64,000 bases of DNA, from contig NZ_JARZHG010000003.1 of NCBI RefSeq assembly GCF_029946505.1, positions 310,001 through 374,000 on the forward strand, given 5' to 3'. The position numbers and the translations under genes were made by a program. Shown here piece after piece: positions 23,049 through 30,228 of this stretch. The notes beneath the pieces are model-generated. The model was not told the origin of the DNA. It did not search any database and worked only from the letters and a program-made list of their open reading frames with translations. Position 1 is the first letter of the stretch; each line of letters opens with the position of its first letter. This DNA comes from Polyangium sp. y55x31 (GTDB lineage Bacteria > Myxococcota_A > Polyangia > Polyangiales > Polyangiaceae).

Positions 23049-24335
23049 TTAGCGGCGTCCCATCGCGAATGCGATGCCGCTTTGCAGCGTCCGCTGGGTC
23101 GATAACCCGGAAAAACCCTGGCCCAGGTTCACCAGGGTCTGCGCCACTTCGGGCCGGATCCCCGTGAGCATGATCTCCGCGCCGAGCAGGCGCGCGCTCT
23201 GCGCGATCCGCACGATCTCGTCGGCGATCTCGGGCGTCACGCGGGGCACGCCGGTCAGGTCGAGGATGGCCGTACGCGCCCCGCGCGCCACGATGCCCTG
23301 AAGCAGCGTCTCCTGCGCGTGCAGCATTCGCGAGGGTTCGAGCTCGCCGACGAGGGGCATCACCACGATGTCGTCGGTGATCGGGATGAGCGGCGTGGAG
23401 ATCGAGAGCAACGTCTCGGCCTGCGCGCGCAAGGCGTTTTCTCGCGCGCGGTGCTCTTTCATTGCCGCGTCGCGTTGCCGGTCCTCCGTGATGTCGCGGA
23501 GGAGCACGAGCGCGTCCTCGGCGTCGATGCCGGCGATGCGCGCCTCGAAATGGCGCGCGCCGCCCTCCTTCTCGCGCCGGAGCTCGAAGATCTGGGCGTT
23601 TCCCGTGTCGATGGCGAGCCCCACGCGTTCGGCCATCTGCGCGCCGAGCTCCTCCCCGAGCACCGCGGAAATGGGCTCGCCCGGACGGAACACGAGCGCG
23701 GTCGCGGCGGCTCCGCGCGCGGGCTTGAAATCGCGGCACGTTCCGTCCCGCGTGACGACGAGCAACGCGTCGGGAAGTGCGGTGAGGATCCCGCGGTTTT
23801 TGGCCTCGCTTCGCCGGAGATCGGCTTCGGCGTGGGCAGAGCGCTCGGCCTGGTTCCATTTCTCGGTGAGCGCGCAGGCGATCTGGCGGACCTCCACCGG
23901 ATCGAAGGGCTTCTTCAAGATCAAGAAGCGATCGGTCACCCCGAGCTTCGCGGTGATCTCGGCCCACGAATGGTCCGAATAAGCCGAACAAATGACGGCT
24001 TGCAAGGTCGGATCCTCGGCCCAGAGGTGCGTCAGCGTCTCCAGCCCGTCCCACCCCGGAGGCATACGCATATCGACGAAGGCGAGCGCATAGGGGGCGG
24101 CGACGTCGCGGGCCTGCCGCACCTTCTCCAGCGCCTCGGCGCCCTGCGAGGCGAAGCTGAGCTCGAACCCCAGCACGGGCGGCGCGGCCGTACGCGCCCC
24201 GAAGATCGACGCCTCCATCGCATCGAGGTCGTATGTGTCCATACGACATTTCAGTATCTCTTGAAAGTCTCGGTGAATGGAGTCGCTGTCGTCCACGACC
24301 AGGATGCGTCGGTTCTTTGACAGGGTCGCGTCCAT
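23049..24335 (-). CDS. Receiver - PAS - STAS (RsbR-like) response regulator
   Basis: A 428-residue cytosolic protein. An N-terminal receiver has VVDDSDS, phospho-acceptor D88 in FVDMRMPPGWDG and Lys in LKKPF; the loop before strand 3 is long. A PAS-like domain follows at about 180-285 (LPDALLVVTRDG), then a short helical linker. The C-terminal STAS domain at about 300-420 has PLIPITDDIVVMPLVGELE and ILDLTGV, like RsbR/RsbS stressosome-type proteins, though the acceptor Ser/Thr is not certain. Output is therefore protein-protein, not DNA binding. It is the first gene of the operon with the PhnD-like protein and the histidine kinase, the likely phosphodonor. The start lies 233 bp from the divergent DUF4132 gene. 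Confidence 0.88.
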   Translation of the reverse strand: MDATLSKNRRILVVDDSDSIHRDFQEILKCRMDTYDLDAMEASIFGARTAAPPVLGFELSFASQGAEALEKVRQARDVAAPYALAFVDMRMPPGWDGLETLTHLWAEDPTLQAVICSAYSDHSWAEITAKLGVTDRFLILKKPFDPVEVRQIACALTEKWNQAERSAHAEADLRRSEAKNRGILTALPDALLVVTRDGTCRDFKPARGAAATALVFRPGEPISAVLGEELGAQMAERVGLAIDTGNAQIFELRREKEGGARHFEARIAGIDAEDALVLLRDITEDRQRDAAMKEHRARENALRAQAETLLSISTPLIPITDDIVVMPLVGELEPSRMLHAQETLLQGIVARGARTAILDLTGVPRVTPEIADEIVRIAQSARLLGAEIMLTGIRPEVAQTLVNLGQGFSGLSTQRTLQSGIAFAMGRR

Positions 24336-24568
24336 ACGTATTTGGCCAACGTCTCATGGAAACGAACGTGCGTCCATCGGGACGAATGCTGGAAACCTGC
24401 GCTGTCGACACGCCCGCTGCGCACGGCGTGATTCAATGAGGACGTTCCTGCGTTCGCCTGCCTCCGGCCCACATTCTGCCGACGTCCGCAATCACGATAG
24501 CGGGATTCGATCCGTCGCGAGCCGGTGGCGCACGACGATGCCGAATTCCGGCGGTCGCTGTTACGTGC

Positions 24569-27500
24569 ATGATGGAAGTCGAGGCGCCCGCGCGTATCGT
24601 CTCACCCGTGGACCCGACAGCGTACGAGCCGATCGTCCTCGCGCCCGAGCAAGGCCCACGCGGCGACGCCTGGGGCAGCTCCCTGAACGCGACGCGACCG
24701 ATGCCCGACGCCATGCGCGCGGCGCTCCTCGCGACCGACGTGCCCGCCGCGCTCGCCGCGCTCCGTCGCACGCTCCCCTCGCCGAACACACGCGACGTGT
24801 TGTGGAACGGCGCCGACGGTTTGCTCGACGAGGGTTTTGCGATGAGCCCCGAGGCCGCCGTCGCGCTCGCGTTCGATCCGCAGGCCTGGCACCACGACCA
24901 GGAGCCGAAGCGCGCGCTCCGCTACCTGCTGCCGATCGCGAAGGAGGCGCTCCCACTCGTGATCACGCGCGCGGAGGAGATCCCGCCGAACCGGCCCGAC
25001 GTGACGCTCGCGTGCGCGGTCCTCCTGCCGCGCCTCCTCGAGGCCACGGGCGCTCCGCTCGACGCGCGCTGGGACGCGCTTCTGACCCAGGCGATGACGA
25101 GCGCGCACGGCCAAACGATCGTCGCGATCCTCGGCGAGACGCTGCGCACGCTGGTGCCCGAGCGGCGCGAGGCGATCTTCCTCGCGATGCCCTGGATCGA
25201 CTGGCAGTTTGCGCGTTTCGTGCCGACGCCCAAGATCCTCGGGCTCGCGCTCGACAATCTCGCAAAGCGTTTGCCTGACGATCGCGGTCGAGATCACTGG
25301 AACGAACGCGTGATGCAGGAGGCGTTGATCGCCTCGGGCCCCTCTGCGATCGTGCCGCTCGTCGCGTGGATCGAAGGACCGGGCAAACAGGCGGCATGGC
25401 GCGGCGTGGCGCTGCGTGCGCTCGGCGTGATCGGCGATTCGAGCGTGGTGAAGGTGCTCCTCGCGCATGCCGACGACCGCCACGAGATCACGCGCGACGC
25501 CGCGCGTGATGCGCTCCGGATGCTCGGGGAGGCATCACGGACAGCGCTGATCGAGGCGTCGAAAGGCGAGGGGTCGCTTGCACGCTGGGCGCGTGACGAG
25601 CTGCGCGCGGTCACGGGGCAGCCCTCTTCGGCCGATGTCGCGTTGCGCGAGCTCCAGGCGTCGCTCACGCGCGAGGAGCGCGCGCGGTACGCGGAGATGG
25701 TGGCCCATGGCCGCAGTTATGCCGGTGTCTGGCCTGAGCCCACGCTCGTGGAGGTGCGCGCGGCGATCCGGGCCGATCCGGTGCGCGCGCTCGCGGCGTT
25801 CGCCGAGCTCGACGTGGTGCACGGCTTCTTCGGGTTCGTCGTGGCCGAGGCCGGCAAGCACCTCGGCCTCGCCGCGATCGTTGCGGACCTCCTGGTCGCG
25901 GACCGCGGCATGCACGGGCTCGACGAGACGCTGCTCGACCGCGTGCCATCCGCGCTCGAACCTCTCGGCTTTCGGCTCGAGCAGCGCCTTCCGGGCAACA
26001 CCGCGAAGATCGCGGCGCACGTCGCCGACCGCTACCCATGGGAAGGGCGACGCGCGCTGATCGCGTGCGCGCGCAGCGAGGATGCGCCGGTGCGCGAGCT
26101 CGCGGTGCGCGGCCTCGTGCGTGCAGGCAAACGCGTGGTGCCGGAGGTGCTTGCCTTGCTTGCGCGGGACGACGACGAGAGCGTCGTCTCGGCGGCGCGC
26201 GTGCTCTGCGCGCTACCGTCGCCGGAGGCGGCACCCGCGCTCGAAAAAGCGCTCGCGGGTGCGACAGGCGAGCGGCTCGCAGCGCTGACGCTCGCGATCG
26301 ATTCTTGCCGCACGAGCGAGCTCGCATCCGATCACGCGGCGCTCGACATGTACCTCGCCGAACGTGCGAGGGCGCGCGGCGCGAACGTCCCGCGGCTCCC
26401 CGGCATGCCGGCGATTCGCTTCCGCGACGGCGTGGAGCTCTCCGAAGACGCGCGCCGTGGGCTCCTCGCGGCGCTCGCCGCAGACGATGCGAACGCGCCC
26501 TACGGTGGTCTCGCCGCGATCCGCCGCGAGATCGACGACGGCGATGCGGCCGAGCTCCTCGCGGCGATGCAGCGCGAGATGCTCGGGTACAAGCCGTGGC
26601 GGCTGCTCGCGATCGGCACGCTCGGTAGCGACGCGCAGCTCGACGCGCTCGGCGCCGAGGCCCGGACGCCGCTCGAGATCGAGGCGCTGCGCCGGAGCGG
26701 CAACGGCGTCGCCTTCGCGTGGCTCGATCACCTCGCGGAGCACGGCGATCCGGAGCTCGCGCGGGCCGCGAGGGAAGCGCTTGGCCGCGCGTGCGAGGAG
26801 CGGGGCGTCGATCGGGATCGACTCCTCGACCTCACGACCCCGCGCGCGCCGCACGATCTCGAAAAGACGCACGCGACGCTGCGGCGAAGGCTCGAAGCGG
26901 CGATGATCGTGGCTCGAAGCTTCGACGCCGAGCATTTCCGCGCGTTCGTGCTCGAACACCCAATCGTGCGCGCGTTCGCGACCGGGCTCGTGTGGAAGGA
27001 CGCGAAGGGCCGGCTCGTGATCCTCACGGCGGAGGGCATGGTCGACGCCACGGGCGCGGCCGTGGAGATCGAGGCGCCGGTGACGATCCCGCATCCGATC
27101 GAGATCGACGAGGCGCCGCTCGTGGCGCTGCGCAGGCAGCTCGCGGCGCTCGCGCTCGTGCAGCCTTTTGCGCAGCTCGAACGCAGCTTCACCCGCGACG
27201 CCCAGGCTCGGCTTTCCGTGCTGATTGCCCAGGCCGAGCCGCGGCCGGTCGTGGTGTTCGAGGGCCTGCTGCGGCAGCGCGGCTACCATCGAGGGGAGGT
27301 CGAGCAGGGCGTCGTGACCGATTCGAGGCGTCCTCTCGCGGACGGCTGGTTCATGATGGCGCGGCACGACGCGATCTGGGTCCGGGGGCGCGGCCAGAAG
27401 AAGTGCGGCCTCCAGGACATCGAGCCGATCCGGCTGCCGATCTGGGAGGCGCCGACGCCCGCGCTCTTCAGCGAGGCGTTCGAGGACGCGCGCGCCGTGC

Positions 27501-27619
27501 TCGAAGCCGAGGCGGGGACGAAGAAAGCGAGGGCACCCAAGAAGCCGAAGGACGCCGCGGTCGCCGGCGAGCCCAAGGAGCGCAAACCGCGCAAGCCGCG
27601 GACCCCTCCGGCGACGTGA
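24569..27619 (+). CDS. HEAT-like repeat protein with DUF4132-type C-terminus
   Basis: A 1016-residue, mostly helical soluble protein. The first two thirds contain repeated Ala/Leu/Arg helical pairs of HEAT type, for example around residues 260-330 (ALRALGVIGDSSVVKVLL) and 510-590 (RELAVRGLVRAG, AARVLCALPSPEAAPAL). From about 770 the sequence turns DUF4132-like: FVLEHPIVRAFATGLVW, a small beta region and GYHRGEVEQGVVTDSRRPL. The chain ends in a Lys/Pro/Arg tail (KKARAPKKPKD to RKPRTPPAT) that could contact nucleic acid or polyphosphate. DUF4132 proteins often occur with MolR/WGR-type proteins and have no settled function. The start is ATG 24569, 24572 or GTG 24608. It is divergent from the receiver-STAS operon and convergent with the LamG gene. 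Confidence 0.75.
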   Translation: MMEVEAPARIVSPVDPTAYEPIVLAPEQGPRGDAWGSSLNATRPMPDAMRAALLATDVPAALAALRRTLPSPNTRDVLWNGADGLLDEGFAMSPEAAVALAFDPQAWHHDQEPKRALRYLLPIAKEALPLVITRAEEIPPNRPDVTLACAVLLPRLLEATGAPLDARWDALLTQAMTSAHGQTIVAILGETLRTLVPERREAIFLAMPWIDWQFARFVPTPKILGLALDNLAKRLPDDRGRDHWNERVMQEALIASGPSAIVPLVAWIEGPGKQAAWRGVALRALGVIGDSSVVKVLLAHADDRHEITRDAARDALRMLGEASRTALIEASKGEGSLARWARDELRAVTGQPSSADVALRELQASLTREERARYAEMVAHGRSYAGVWPEPTLVEVRAAIRADPVRALAAFAELDVVHGFFGFVVAEAGKHLGLAAIVADLLVADRGMHGLDETLLDRVPSALEPLGFRLEQRLPGNTAKIAAHVADRYPWEGRRALIACARSEDAPVRELAVRGLVRAGKRVVPEVLALLARDDDESVVSAARVLCALPSPEAAPALEKALAGATGERLAALTLAIDSCRTSELASDHAALDMYLAERARARGANVPRLPGMPAIRFRDGVELSEDARRGLLAALAADDANAPYGGLAAIRREIDDGDAAELLAAMQREMLGYKPWRLLAIGTLGSDAQLDALGAEARTPLEIEALRRSGNGVAFAWLDHLAEHGDPELARAAREALGRACEERGVDRDRLLDLTTPRAPHDLEKTHATLRRRLEAAMIVARSFDAEHFRAFVLEHPIVRAFATGLVWKDAKGRLVILTAEGMVDATGAAVEIEAPVTIPHPIEIDEAPLVALRRQLAALALVQPFAQLERSFTRDAQARLSVLIAQAEPRPVVVFEGLLRQRGYHRGEVEQGVVTDSRRPLADGWFMMARHDAIWVRGRGQKKCGLQDIEPIRLPIWEAPTPALFSEAFEDARAVLEAEAGTKKARAPKKPKDAAVAGEPKERKPRKPRTPPAT

Positions 27620-27645
27620 TCGGCGGACGATGAATCGACGGGCCG

Positions 27646-27663
27646 CGCCTCGTCACCGAGGCG
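27646..27663. terminator. Hairpin between convergent genes
   Basis: CGCCTCG at 27646-27652 pairs perfectly with CGAGGCG at 27657-27663 around a TCAC loop, midway between the stops of the DUF4132 gene (27619) and the LamG gene (27684). GGCC occurs on both sides and may lengthen the stem. It could end transcription from both directions. There is no T tract. Confidence 0.5.
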
Positions 27664-27683
27664 AAAGGCCCGCTTGCACCATT

Positions 27684-28454
27684 TCAGTTCAGGCACTCGG
27701 CCTTCAACGTCCCGATCTCCGCGGCCGTGAGCGCGCGGTTGTACAGGTAGACGTGGTCGATGTTGCCATTGAACGCGCTCCAGGACGGGTGATTGCCGAT
27801 CACCACGGGGCGCGCCGATTGCTGCAGCGTCCCGCTCGCCGGCGTGGACGCCACGAGGGCGCCATTCCGGTAAAGGAGCAGGTTCGCCCCGTCGTAGACG
27901 CCGGCCACGTGTTGCCACACGCCCGTCGCCGCCGGAGCCGTCACGTCTTTCGTGACGCCCCACTGTCCGCCCGGGAATGCCACCGAGAAAAGGATGTTCC
28001 CCGAGGACACGCCGAGCTGATAGGAATCGAGGGCGTACCACTTGCTCAGAATGGTGCCCGACGCGAGGGACTGCGGACGCACGCAAGCCGAGACGGTCAT
28101 GGCGGTCGTGAAATCGAGCGCCGCCTGGTCCGGGATCTCGACCTTGCCGTTCGTCCCGTTGAACTCGAGGCTCTTGCCGCCCTTCGCGCCCGCCGCGCAG
28201 CTCACGCCGCCCGACCGGGCGCCGTGCAGATCGTTGCCCGACGAATCGAACGCGGTGGCGCCATTGCAATTGACATCGAAATGCCACGCCGCGACGGGCC
28301 ACGCGATCTGCAGCGCCTCCTCGGCCTCGCCGACGCGCCCCTCCTCGACGCCGTCGTTTTCGACGTCGTCCGCGGCGCCGGGGTCCGCAATACAAGCCGT
28401 CGCGACGAGGCCGGTGCCGATGAGCAATGCCGTGAAAATCGAGTTCGTCTTCAT
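27684..28454 (-). CDS. LamG/concanavalin-A-like domain lipoprotein
   Basis: A 256-residue exported protein. The signal MKTNSIFTALLIGTGLVATAC has a slightly weak lipobox (ATAC) with Cys21; an acidic spacer (DDVENDGVEEG) precedes the domain at about 50-256. LamG family traits are WHFDVNCNGATAFDSSGN, KSLEFNGTNGKVEIPD, MTVSACVRPQS, WQHVAGVYDGANLLLYRNG and NIDHVYLYNRALTAAEI. Such jelly-roll domains bind carbohydrates or cell-surface ligands. A purine-rich AGAAAGAGAG precedes the ATG. An ECF-like promoter motif lies about 170 bp upstream, the same as for the two lipoprotein genes that follow on this strand, so it probably belongs to their regulon. Confidence 0.85.
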   Translation of the reverse strand: MKTNSIFTALLIGTGLVATACIADPGAADDVENDGVEEGRVGEAEEALQIAWPVAAWHFDVNCNGATAFDSSGNDLHGARSGGVSCAAGAKGGKSLEFNGTNGKVEIPDQAALDFTTAMTVSACVRPQSLASGTILSKWYALDSYQLGVSSGNILFSVAFPGGQWGVTKDVTAPAATGVWQHVAGVYDGANLLLYRNGALVASTPASGTLQQSARPVVIGNHPSWSAFNGNIDHVYLYNRALTAAEIGTLKAECLN

Positions 28455-28625
28455 GTGTGTCTCTCTTTCTCTGTTTTCGAATGGTCTTCGTCTGGTGCCC
28501 CCGCGGGGGCGATGGCTCTCGGGGCGGACGACGGCCGGGGCATTCGTGGGCCCGGGCTTCGCCTCCCCTCGCGAATTCTCTCGGGCAGCGCGCTCTTTCG
28601 TCGCCTCGCGCTCGCCTCGATGGTT

Positions 28626-28654
28626 CTTACGACGAGGGCTCCCGATTCCTGACG
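28626..28654 (-). promoter_or_regulatory. ECF-like promoter, copy 1 (LamG gene)
   Basis: On the minus strand CGTCAG (28654-28649) is followed after exactly 14 bp by CGTCGTAAG (28634-28626). An A/T-rich stretch (plus-strand CTATTTTTATTTTC) lies just upstream of the -35. Spacing and -10 match copies 2 and 3, and the -35 differs only in its first base. Predicted leader to the start at 28454 is about 165 nt. Confidence 0.6.
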
Positions 28655-28683
28655 GCCCTCCTATTTTTATTTTCGGCGGCCGG

Positions 28684-29379
28684 CTACCGCTTCGGCATTG
28701 CGCGGCTTTGCCCGGTCTTCCGAGGAAACTCGATGCGGCGCGACCTCGCGGGACGGATCCTCTCCGGGGCCGTGTTCGTCCTCCGCGCGGGGCGCAGGCG
28801 CGGCGCATGGTTTGCCTCGGCGGGGGCCGATGCGCTCGCGGCCTTCGCCTTCGAGGGCGCGGGGGACATCGCCTCGCGCCCGTGCCGCTCCCGTGGCGCG
28901 TCCGCATCGAAACGCGCGCGTTTATTCCCGGTCTCGAGAGGGTATTTGCCCCCCTCCGACGGCCAGCCGGCGAAGCTCGCCTGCACCATGACGCTCTCCG
29001 ATTGGATTCCCTTGTCCGGGTCCTTCCAGGTGAGCACCCCATAACCGACGTCCATCGCGGGGCCGCCCGCGACGGGGTAGACCGCCGTGCCCGCGTCGAG
29101 CATGCGGGGCTCGAGCCCCTCATGATTGCTGATGCGATCCCCGGCCGCCGTATAAAGGACGAGGTCCACCGCGGGCATCGACGCGCCTTTGTCGACCCGC
29201 GCGTACAGCTCCCGCGTGGACGTCACGTACACCCGAGAGCAGGCTCCACACTGCGGATCCGTCGGCGCCGGCTCGAGGGTCCCGCCGATGGTCACGTGTG
29301 CGGCGACCTGGGGTCCGCGGACGCACCCGCCGAGAAAAACGCTCATTGCAATCATCGCAGCAGCGATTCGGTAGCTCAT
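28684..29379 (-). CDS. Small-domain lipoprotein, paralogue A, with low-complexity C-terminal extension
   Basis: A 231-residue lipoprotein with lipobox LGGC (Cys19). Residues about 40-145 are homologous to the gene at 29723-30148: shared segments are PTDPQCGAC, MDLVLYT/VDLVLYT, the GLxPR motif and YGVL.W. After that conserved part come about 85 residues rich in Arg, Ala, Ser and Pro (KAKAASASAPAEA, RRTNTAPERIRPARS) with no match in the paralogue, which ends near that point. The extension may be a true tail, or the stop may have been lost by mutation. AGAGGA at good spacing supports the ATG at 29379. An ECF-like promoter lies about 160 bp upstream. Family and function are unknown. Confidence 0.72.
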   Translation of the reverse strand: MSYRIAAAMIAMSVFLGGCVRGPQVAAHVTIGGTLEPAPTDPQCGACSRVYVTSTRELYARVDKGASMPAVDLVLYTAAGDRISNHEGLEPRMLDAGTAVYPVAGGPAMDVGYGVLTWKDPDKGIQSESVMVQASFAGWPSEGGKYPLETGNKRARFDADAPRERHGREAMSPAPSKAKAASASAPAEANHAPRLRPARRTNTAPERIRPARSRRIEFPRKTGQSRAMPKR

Positions 29380-29722
29380 CGTGTCCTCTGGGCGGAGGCA
29401 CCACGCCCGGCGGGCAGACCACTCCGTTCGGCAAACACCCTTCGGTGTCGCGCCGCGAGCCCCGCCGACAGCTCGAGCCGGCCCGAGGAAGGCTCGGGCA
29501 TCTCGGCTCGGGTGTCGCTCTCCGACCTCGTCTTTCTCTACGACGAGGGGCGCGTCGGTCTGACAGCCTCAACAGTATTATTCTCTGTCATCGGATCCTC
29601 GCCGCGGACGCAGGGGTGCATCACGCGGGGTGATGCGTGGCGCGGCGGCAGAGGGGATACGGGTGAGCAGGGGCCGGGTGGGCGGGAGGGGAGGCGGGCG
29701 GCGCGCAGGAGAAGCGCGCGGA
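29380..29722 (-). other. 343-bp gene-free leader region
   Basis: No coding sequence with a plausible start, codon bias or homology is seen here on either strand. It holds the ECF-like promoter copy at 29538-29565 and the roughly 150-nt untranslated leader of the downstream lipoprotein gene, plus the 3' flank of the upstream one. The leader is long enough for RNA-level control, but I recognise no riboswitch in it. Confidence 0.6.
29538..29565 (-). promoter_or_regulatory. ECF-like promoter, copy 2 (paralogue A)
   Basis: On the minus strand TGTCAG (29565-29560) is followed after exactly 14 bp by CGTCGTAG (29545-29538). An A/T-rich GAGAATAATACTG lies upstream of the -35. The motif and spacing equal those of the other two copies. 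The predicted leader to the start at 29379 is about 150 nt. Confidence 0.65.
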
Positions 29723-30148
29723 TCATTTCGTGGGGAGGCCTATCTCCGCGGACTCCGCCGGAATCTTTTGCGTGTGGTAGCCCGACAAGCCCTGCCAACC
29801 GAGCACGCCATAAACGACGTTCCTCGTTGCGCCCTCCGAAACCCAATACGTCGCCTTGCCCGGAGCGTACGTCCGGGGCGCGAGCCCGTAATACTTGCCG
29901 AGGACCTGCCCCGTGGACGTGTAGAGGACGAGGTCCATCTTGGGCATCTGGTCGATGCCGTCCAGCGACGCGTACACCAGCGTTTCGTTGATCACGTACC
30001 TGCACGCGCCACACTGCGGATCGGTAGGTCGCGGCAGCCCAGCGCGGTTCGCGACGAGGGCCGCTTTGCTCTCCCCTACCTCGGGCGCGCTGCTCGAAGC
30101 ACAGCCCATGACCAGAATGCACAATCCGAACGCAATTCGATTTCGCAT
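29723..30148 (-). CDS. Small-domain lipoprotein, paralogue B
   Basis: A 141-residue lipoprotein with signal MRNRIAFGLCILVMGC (lipobox VMGC, Cys16) and one domain of about 100 residues. Marks of the domain are PTDPQCGACRYVINETLVY, KMDLVLYTSTGQVLGKYYG, APRTYAPGKATYWVSEG and VVYGVLGWQG. It shares these with the gene at 28684-29379, so they are tandem duplicates. The single CGAC pair and the beta-rich pattern suggest a small secreted sandwich; no enzyme motif is seen. A GGAGGG ribosome site lies five bases before the ATG at 30148. An ECF-like promoter sits only about 20 bp upstream, giving a very short leader. Confidence 0.75.
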   Translation of the reverse strand: MRNRIAFGLCILVMGCASSSAPEVGESKAALVANRAGLPRPTDPQCGACRYVINETLVYASLDGIDQMPKMDLVLYTSTGQVLGKYYGLAPRTYAPGKATYWVSEGATRNVVYGVLGWQGLSGYHTQKIPAESAEIGLPTK

Positions 30149-30169
30149 CGTATCCCTCCGCGCCTGTCC

Positions 30170-30198
30170 CTTACGACGCCGCCTCGTCGAGTCTGACA
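30170..30198 (-). promoter_or_regulatory. ECF-like promoter, copy 3 (paralogue B)
   Basis: On the minus strand TGTCAG (30198-30193) is followed after exactly 14 bp by CGTCGTAAG (30178-30170), with GAAAAAAGTGG upstream. It lies in the 80-bp gap after the CHAT gene and ends about 20 bp before the start of paralogue B. This is the copy with the most canonical promoter-to-gene distance. Confidence 0.7.
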
Positions 30199-30228
30199 AC
30201 CTCACCACTTTTTTCTGACAGCGCGCGA

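Noticed and set aside
28684..28935. C-terminal extension of paralogue A read as a frameshift
   Set aside because: The frame is open and in phase through the conserved domain; without relatives I cannot show an indel, so I report it as an extension.
29120..29572. Open frame in the leader region of the lipoprotein genes
   Set aside because: Arg-rich translation without motif; it overlaps the conserved promoter copy and the start of the real gene.
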